Positions 59,092 to 64,000 of a DNA stretch of 64,000 nt are shown piece after piece. Both the position numbers and the translations under genes were made by a program. Location of the stretch: contig NZ_JAHLQL010000001.1 of the NCBI RefSeq assembly GCF_018919175.1, positions 62,001-126,000 on the forward strand, in the 5' to 3' direction. Origin of the DNA: Clostridium simiarum. GTDB lineage: Bacteria; Bacillota; Clostridia; Clostridiales; Clostridiaceae. How positions within the stretch are numbered: position 1 is the stretch's first letter; every line of letters starts with the position of its first letter. Below the pieces are notes generated by a model that searched no databases, was not told where the DNA came from, and saw only the letters and a list, made by a program, of their open reading frames with translations.

Positions 59092-61689
59092 ATGAAAGTT
59101 ACTAATTTAGATGAACTAAAAATTAAAATTGATTCTATAAGAGAAGCTCAAAAAAAGTTTGCAACTTATAGTCAAGAGCAGGTAGATGACATATTTAGAC
59201 AGGCTGCTATGGCCACAAATAATGCTAGGATTAAGCTAGCAAAGATGGCAGTAGAAGAAACAGGTATGGGCATAGTAGAGGATAAGGTGATTAAAAATCA
59301 CTTTGCTTCAGAATACATATACAATAAATATAAGGATGATAAAACCTGTGGAGTTATAGAAAGGGATCTTAGTTTTGGTATAACTAAGATAGCCGAACCT
59401 ATAGGGGTTATTGCAGCTATAGTTCCTACTACAAATCCTACAGCCACAGCTATATTTAAAGCATTAATAGCGCTAAAAACTAGAAATGGAATTATATTTT
59501 CGCCTCATCCAAGGGCTAAAAACTCCACCATTGAAGCTGCCAGAATAGTTTTGGAGGCTGCAGTAAAGGCAGGGGCTCCGGAAGGAATAATTGGATGGAT
59601 AGATGAGCCTTCTGTGGAACTATCCCAAGCTGTAATGTCTAGTAGCGATATAATTTTAGCTACAGGAGGTCCTGGAATGGTTAGGGCAGCTTATTCCTCT
59701 GGCAGACCAGCCATTGGGGTAGGAGCAGGAAACACACCGGCTATAATAGATGAAACAGCGCATTTAAAGATGGCAGTAAGCTCTATATTACTTTCAAAAA
59801 CCTTTGATAATGGAGTTATCTGTGCTTCGGAACAGTCTGTAATAGTATTAGATAAGGTGTATGAAGAAGTAAGAAATGAGTTTAAAGAAAGAGGAGCCTA
59901 TATACTAGAAGGGGATGAAGTTCAAAAGGTTAGAGAGATAATACTGAAAAACGGCAATTTAAATGCAGATATAGTTGGTCAATCAGCTCATAAAATAGCC
60001 GCTATGGCAGGTGTGAGTGTACCCGAACATAGCAAGGTTTTAATAGGGGAAGTAGATTCTGTTGAGCTGGAAGAACCCTTTTCCCATGAAAAGCTTTCTC
60101 CTATATTGGCTATGTATAGGGTGAAAGATTTTAAAGAGGCTCTTAATAAAGCAACAAGACTTATAGAACTTGGAGGATTTGGGCATACTTCCGTGTTATA
60201 TACAAATCAAGTAAAATCTAAAGATAGAATAGAAAAATTTGGGAAAGCTATGAAAACAGGAAGAACCATAGTTAATATGCCTTCTTCCCAAGGGGCTATT
60301 GGAGATATATATAACTTTAGACTAGCACCTTCATTAACTCTCGGATGTGGTTCCTGGGGTGGCAATTCTGTATCCGAAAATGTGGGACCAAAGCACCTTA
60401 TTAATGTTAAGAGCTTAGCAGAGAGGAGAGAGAATATGCTTTGGTTTAGAGTACCTGAAAAAATATACTTTAAATATGGATGCTTACCAGTGGCGCTAAG
60501 AGAATTAAAAGAAATGCATAAGAAAAAAGCCTTTATTGTTACAGATAAAGTGCTTTATGATTTAGGATTTATAGAAGAGGTAATAAGAGTATTAGAAGAT
60601 ATAGAAATAGATTATAAAGTATATTTTGACGTAGAACCAGATCCAACACTAGCCACAGCAAGAAAAGGTGCAGATGAGATGCATAAATTTAAACCAGATG
60701 TAATAATAGCCGTAGGAGGCGGGTCTCCTATGGATGCAGCAAAAATAATGTGGGTACTTTATGAACATCCAGATGTAAAATTTGAAGATTTAGCTATGAG
60801 ATTTATGGATATAAGAAAAAGAGTATACACCTTCCCTAAAATGGGAGAAAAGGCTATGATGGTGTCAATACCAACCTCAGCAGGAACTGGATCAGAGGTT
60901 ACTCCTTTTGCAGTAATAACTGATGAAACAACAAAGCTTAAATATCCTCTTGCAGATTATGAGCTAACTCCAAATATGGCTATAGTAGACGCTGAACTTA
61001 TGATGAAAATGCCAAGAGGACTTACAGCGGCTTCGGGTATAGATGCTTTAACTCATGCTATAGAAGCTTATGTTTCCGTATTAGCTTCAGAGTACACCAA
61101 TGGATTAGCATTAGAATCTATGAGACTTATATTTAAATACTTACCAGAGGCTTATGATAATGGAGGAGATAATATAAAGGCTAGGGAAAAAATGGCTCAT
61201 GCAGCTACTATGGCTGGTATGGCCTTTGCTAATGCTTTTTTAGGAGTATGTCACTCTATGGCTCATAAGCTAGGAGCAAGACATAATATTCCTCATGGGA
61301 TTGCTAATGGACTTTTAATAGAAGAAGTAATAAGATTTAATGCAGTGGATAACCCTATGAAACAGACTGCATTTCCACAATATAAGTACCCTAACGCAAA
61401 ATGGAGATACGCGCAAATTGCTGATTATTTAAGATTAGGTGGTAAAGATGAGGAGGAAAAAGTGGAATTGCTTATAAAAGCTATAAATGATCTTAAGAAT
61501 AGAGTAAACATACCTAAAACTATTGAAGAGGCAGGAGTAAGTAAAGAAAAATTTTATAGTACTTTAGATTTAATGTGTGAAGAGGCTTTTGATGATCAAT
61601 GTACAGGAGCAAATCCAAGATATCCACTTATAGAGGAAATAAAGCGAATGTATACCAATGCTTTCAATGGAAGTTTTAAAGAGGTTTAA
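59092..61689 (+). CDS. adhE: Bifunctional acetaldehyde-CoA/alcohol dehydrogenase
   Basis: 865 residues. N-terminal aldehyde dehydrogenase half ('PTTNPTATAIFKALIALKTR', catalytic Cys in 'DNGVICASEQSV') and C-terminal iron-dependent alcohol dehydrogenase half ('GGGSPMDAAKIMW', 'PTSAGTGSEVT', iron ligands around 'GVCHSMAHKLGARHNIPHG'). Converts acetyl-CoA to ethanol via acetaldehyde, oxidising two NADH, a main fermentation route. Assembles as spirosomes in relatives. GAGAGGTGTTGTT before the ATG. Monocistronic with a strong terminator. Confidence 0.95.
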   Translation: MKVTNLDELKIKIDSIREAQKKFATYSQEQVDDIFRQAAMATNNARIKLAKMAVEETGMGIVEDKVIKNHFASEYIYNKYKDDKTCGVIERDLSFGITKIAEPIGVIAAIVPTTNPTATAIFKALIALKTRNGIIFSPHPRAKNSTIEAARIVLEAAVKAGAPEGIIGWIDEPSVELSQAVMSSSDIILATGGPGMVRAAYSSGRPAIGVGAGNTPAIIDETAHLKMAVSSILLSKTFDNGVICASEQSVIVLDKVYEEVRNEFKERGAYILEGDEVQKVREIILKNGNLNADIVGQSAHKIAAMAGVSVPEHSKVLIGEVDSVELEEPFSHEKLSPILAMYRVKDFKEALNKATRLIELGGFGHTSVLYTNQVKSKDRIEKFGKAMKTGRTIVNMPSSQGAIGDIYNFRLAPSLTLGCGSWGGNSVSENVGPKHLINVKSLAERRENMLWFRVPEKIYFKYGCLPVALRELKEMHKKKAFIVTDKVLYDLGFIEEVIRVLEDIEIDYKVYFDVEPDPTLATARKGADEMHKFKPDVIIAVGGGSPMDAAKIMWVLYEHPDVKFEDLAMRFMDIRKRVYTFPKMGEKAMMVSIPTSAGTGSEVTPFAVITDETTKLKYPLADYELTPNMAIVDAELMMKMPRGLTAASGIDALTHAIEAYVSVLASEYTNGLALESMRLIFKYLPEAYDNGGDNIKAREKMAHAATMAGMAFANAFLGVCHSMAHKLGARHNIPHGIANGLLIEEVIRFNAVDNPMKQTAFPQYKYPNAKWRYAQIADYLRLGGKDEEEKVELLIKAINDLKNRVNIPKTIEEAGVSKEKFYSTLDLMCEEAFDDQCTGANPRYPLIEEIKRMYTNAFNGSFKEV

Positions 61690-61712
61690 TTTTAAGAACA
61701 AATAAAAAGTTG

Positions 61713-61737
61713 AAAAGGCCACACATGGCCTTTTTAA
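61713..61737. terminator. Bidirectional terminator after adhE
   Basis: AAAAGGCCA / TGGCCTTTT stem with CACA loop and T-run, between adhE and the convergent acylphosphatase gene, whose stop codon overlaps its end. Confidence 0.88.
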
Positions 61738-62006
61738 TATTTGATTTTAAATCCTTTTTCCTGAGAGATTAAATCTATCATATTTATATCAATATTTTCA
61801 ATGCTAGAAAAGCCGTTACCTTTTCTTATAAGGGTTATAAAATTTGCAATATTGTCCTCCAGACCCTGAACTTCAATTTCTACGTCGCCATTATACAAAT
61901 TTTTTACCCAACCTGTAACGCTAGTTTTTTCCGCGGCATGCTGAGTTATATATCTAAATCCTACACCTTGAACTCTACCTGCTACTAAAAGATGATACCT
62001 ATACAT
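61734..62006 (-). CDS. acyP: Acylphosphatase
   Basis: 90 residues with full family features: 'LVAGRVQGVGFRYITQHAAE' containing the catalytic Arg loop, and 'GWVKNLYNGDVEIEVQG' with the catalytic Asn. Hydrolyses acyl phosphates such as carbamoyl or acetyl phosphate in the cytosol. ATG with GAGGTGGCATT upstream. Monocistronic. Confidence 0.93.
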   Translation of the reverse strand: MYRYHLLVAGRVQGVGFRYITQHAAEKTSVTGWVKNLYNGDVEIEVQGLEDNIANFITLIRKGNGFSSIENIDINMIDLISQEKGFKIKY

Positions 62007-62170
62007 AATGCCACCTCACTTTATAAATAATTATAGAAATTTACTATTAATTTTACCATTTTTAAAACTACTATACAATTAAATGCTTGTTAACTTGAGA
62101 GTATATGTTATAAATGATATAATAAGCCTATATTTATTTAAAAGTATATGAAGGGAGGATATTTATTTTT

Positions 62171-62785
62171 ATGGATTTAAAATTAGAGTGTTGTGTTGGT
62201 AATTATAAGGAAGCTAAAAGAGCAAATGATTTAGGAGCTCATAGGATAGAGTTGTGTGATAACCTTTTAGAAGGAGGAACTACACCAAGCTTAGGCACTA
62301 TCTCTATGGCAAAAGAAAAATTGGATTCAGAGATTATGGTAATTATAAGACCTAGAGGTGGAGATTTTAATTACAACATTGATGAATTTGAAATAATGAA
62401 AAAAGATATATTGCATTGTAAAAACATAGGAGTAACAGGTGTTGTATTAGGTATATTAAATGATGATAATGAAATAGATTTAGAAAGAACGAGAACATTA
62501 GTAGATATGGCAAAACCTATGGAAATAACATTTCACATGGCTTTTGACGATATAAAGGATAAGAAAAAGGCTATTGATCAGTTAGTAGATTTAAAAATAG
62601 ATAGAGTACTAACAAAAGGTGGAGCTGAAAACGCAATTGCAGGTAAGGAATGCATAAAAGAACTAATAGAATATGCTGAAAATAGAATAATAATTATGCC
62701 GGGTGGGGGAGTTACAAAACATAATTACGAAGATTTGTCAAAGTATACAGGAGCTAAAGAGCTACATGGAACTAAAATTTTATAA
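62171..62785 (+). CDS. cutC: CutC-family protein
   Basis: 204 residues of the CutC TIM-barrel family: 'KRANDLGAHRIELCDNLLEG', 'GTTPSLGTI', 'VIIRPRGGDFNY', 'EITFHMAFDDI' and 'IIIMPGGGVTKHNY'. Named for copper tolerance in E. coli; the true activity is debated and copper binding is not established. GGGAGGATATTTATTTTT before the ATG. Monocistronic; followed by the leader of a LacI-type gene. Confidence 0.9.
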   Translation: MDLKLECCVGNYKEAKRANDLGAHRIELCDNLLEGGTTPSLGTISMAKEKLDSEIMVIIRPRGGDFNYNIDEFEIMKKDILHCKNIGVTGVVLGILNDDNEIDLERTRTLVDMAKPMEITFHMAFDDIKDKKKAIDQLVDLKIDRVLTKGGAENAIAGKECIKELIEYAENRIIIMPGGGVTKHNYEDLSKYTGAKELHGTKIL

Positions 62786-62817
62786 AAATTTATAAAGGTA
62801 CTTGAATTTAATTTAAA

Positions 62818-62990
62818 AATACGATATGATTATTAGATGAAAGCGGTAACATAACTACAGGTCTTTTGCTTAAAAGATGCTCCTGTGGAATGAGATATAT
62901 CAAGGCTTTAGTGCATGTTTGTACTTAAGTTTTAACTATTGCCTGCTTTGATATCGTATTCAGATTGCTTCCTAGAATATTAAAGGAGGG
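62818..62990 (+). promoter_or_regulatory. Structured leader before the LacI-type gene, riboswitch candidate
   Basis: AATACGATAT (62818-62827) pairs perfectly with ATATCGTATT (62951-62960), closing a multi-branch fold. Inside: a hairpin CTACAGG / CCTGTGG with inner TCTTTT / AAAAGA (about 62855-62887) and an arm with AGGC / GCCT plus TAGT / ACTA (about 62902-62945). Just after the closing stem, CTTCCT (62968-62973) can pair with the ribosome site AGGAGG (62984-62989), which would block translation. A three-way junction plus site masking fits a translational riboswitch or protein-bound leader. I did not recognise the class. Confidence 0.55.
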
Positions 62991-62995
62991 TTAAA

Positions 62996-64000
62996 ATGGC
63001 AGTTACAATAAGCGATATAGCCCAAAAGGCAGGGGTATCATTAGCTACTGTATCAAGAGTTCTAAATGATTCTGGTTATGTAAAAGAAGAAACTAGAGAA
63101 AAAGTGTTAAAAGTTATAAAAGAGCTAAACTATACTCCAAGTGCTATAGCAAGAAGTCTATCGAAAAATAAAACTAATACTGTAGGAGTTATTGTACCAG
63201 AAATAACAAACCCATTTTTTGGAGAAGTTATTAAGGGAATAACTCAAGTTGCTGAAGAAAATGGGCTAAACATAATTTTATGTGATACTGATGAAAGTAA
63301 GGAAAAAGAACTAAAGGCTTTAAAAGTTTTAACAGAACAAAGGATTCAAGGTATAATTATTACGCCAACCTCTGCGGAAGATGAGTTTAATAGTGAATAC
63401 CTTAAAACCTTAGAAAACATGGGAATACCTATAGTTCTAGTAGATGGAAATGTTAAATATACCACTTTTAATGGAGTTTTTGTGGACAACATAAAAGGAT
63501 CTTATGAAGCCACTGAAGCACTTATAAAAGAAGGACATAGAAAAATAGGTATAATTACAGGACGTATGAATTCTAAACCAGCAAAAGACAGATATTTAGG
63601 ATACCAAAAGGCATTATTGATGAATAATATTCCTTTAGATGACAAGTATGTATTCTATGGGGATTATAAGGAGAGTACCTCTTATAATTTAACCAAGAAT
63701 ATACTAAAAATGGACGACAGACCTACAGCTATTTTTGTCTGTAGTAATATGATGACCCTTGGATGTCTTAAGGCTTTATATGAAGATAGAATAAATATAC
63801 CAAATGATATTGCTTTAGTGACCTTTGACAGAATAGAAATATTGAACATATTAGGATTTAATATAAGCTATGTAAATGGACCTTCGGTAGAGATGGGTAA
63901 GTTAGGAATGCAAATGCTGGTTGATATATTAAATAATAAAAATAAAAATGAAATAAGAAGAATTACATTATTACCAGATTTAGTTTTAAAGGGCTCTGAA
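62996..64000 (+). CDS. LacI-family transcriptional regulator (runs off the window end)
   Basis: 335 codons visible without a stop. Canonical LacI HTH: 'VTISDIAQKAGVSLATVSRV', 'LNDSGYVKEETREKVLKVIK', 'LNYTPSAIARSL', then a periplasmic-binding-like effector domain ('VGVIVPEITNPFFGEVIKGI', 'GIITGRMNSKPAKDRYLGYQ', 'IALVTFDRIEILNIL'). Probably close to full length; the last few residues are missing. It should repress a carbohydrate gene set beyond the window. ATG follows TTAAAGGAGGGTTAAA; its leader is structured (62818-62990). Confidence 0.92.
   Translation, partial: MAVTISDIAQKAGVSLATVSRVLNDSGYVKEETREKVLKVIKELNYTPSAIARSLSKNKTNTVGVIVPEITNPFFGEVIKGITQVAEENGLNIILCDTDESKEKELKALKVLTEQRIQGIIITPTSAEDEFNSEYLKTLENMGIPIVLVDGNVKYTTFNGVFVDNIKGSYEATEALIKEGHRKIGIITGRMNSKPAKDRYLGYQKALLMNNIPLDDKYVFYGDYKESTSYNLTKNILKMDDRPTAIFVCSNMMTLGCLKALYEDRINIPNDIALVTFDRIEILNILGFNISYVNGPSVEMGKLGMQMLVDILNNKNKNEIRRITLLPDLVLKGSE

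Noticed and set aside
62818..62990. Purine, TPP or c-di-GMP riboswitch
   Set aside because: None of the conserved core sequences of these classes are present, although the three-way-junction shape is similar.
1..64000. tRNA, rRNA or intact insertion sequence
   Set aside because: No TTCGA-type T-loop context with flanking acceptor pairing, no rRNA-like stretch and no transposase frame were seen.

Overview
The window is AT-rich (roughly 30% G+C by eye). It has strong GGAGG-type ribosome binding sites, frequent TTG/GTG starts, many intrinsic terminators, and spore-linked genes (a LysM/GH18 YaaH-type hydrolase and a SPOCS/DUF3794-like protein). Together with AdhE, CarD, DegV and CvfB proteins and TPP riboswitches, this points to an anaerobic, spore-forming Clostridium-like Firmicute. 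I see no rRNA, tRNA, CRISPR array, intact insertion sequence or prophage; it reads as ordinary chromosome with accessory patches.

Layout. 1-9.5 kb: a CarD-type regulator, a cysteine-less HMA protein, an exported metallophosphoesterase with an Fn3-like tail, a TrmB/TSUP/ornithine-cyclodeaminase-family operon, an ABC-F ATPase and a lactonase. 9.9-14.6 kb: DegV, an orphan PAS histidine kinase, a second ABC-F and a small aromatic protein. 15.2-21.3 kb: two tandem TPP riboswitches with their own terminators ahead of thiD, then a LysR regulator divergent from a heterodimeric ABC exporter; this block looks richer in G+C than its surroundings and ends in a broken acetyltransferase. 21.5-27.8 kb: a GlpP-type antiterminator, a very strong terminator, then a five-gene carbohydrate operon (galactitol-type EIIC, FGGY kinase, SDR, class II aldolase, D-2-hydroxyacid dehydrogenase). 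28-38.6 kb: Mrr and GNAT remnants, Nudix, a DUF2975/XRE/DUF3955 operon, a nucleotidyltransferase, acetyltransferases, a DbpA-type helicase, aspartase, a MerR regulator and CvfB. 38.9-46.9 kb: a 25-residue peptide gene, an M56 (BlaR1-like) membrane protease with an IseA-like tail, two structured leader regions, a 28-residue ORF coupled to a Smr-less MutS2, topoisomerase III and a small zinc-ribbon protein. 47-64 kb: spore-type proteins, HxlR, YaaH, a chemoreceptor, a HAD phosphatase, an RmlD-like SDR, an amino-sugar operon (EIICB, RpiR, NagA), AdhE, acylphosphatase, CutC, and a LacI-family regulator that runs off the window behind a structured leader.

The most unusual material is non-coding. 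A family of dispersed, modular hairpin repeats sits between genes at about 0.3-0.6, 1.6-1.9, 33.7-33.9 and 38.7-38.8 kb; their stems change sequence while keeping pairing, which suggests a conserved RNA or DNA fold. Other candidates are a promoter-to-terminator structured RNA at 41.29-41.50 kb, a second attenuator-like hairpin pair just before the MutS2 unit, a three-way-junction leader with possible ribosome-site masking before the LacI-family gene, and a possible small RNA at 14.8 kb. I did not recognise any of these as a known class. Database searches could not be run, so novelty is not established.
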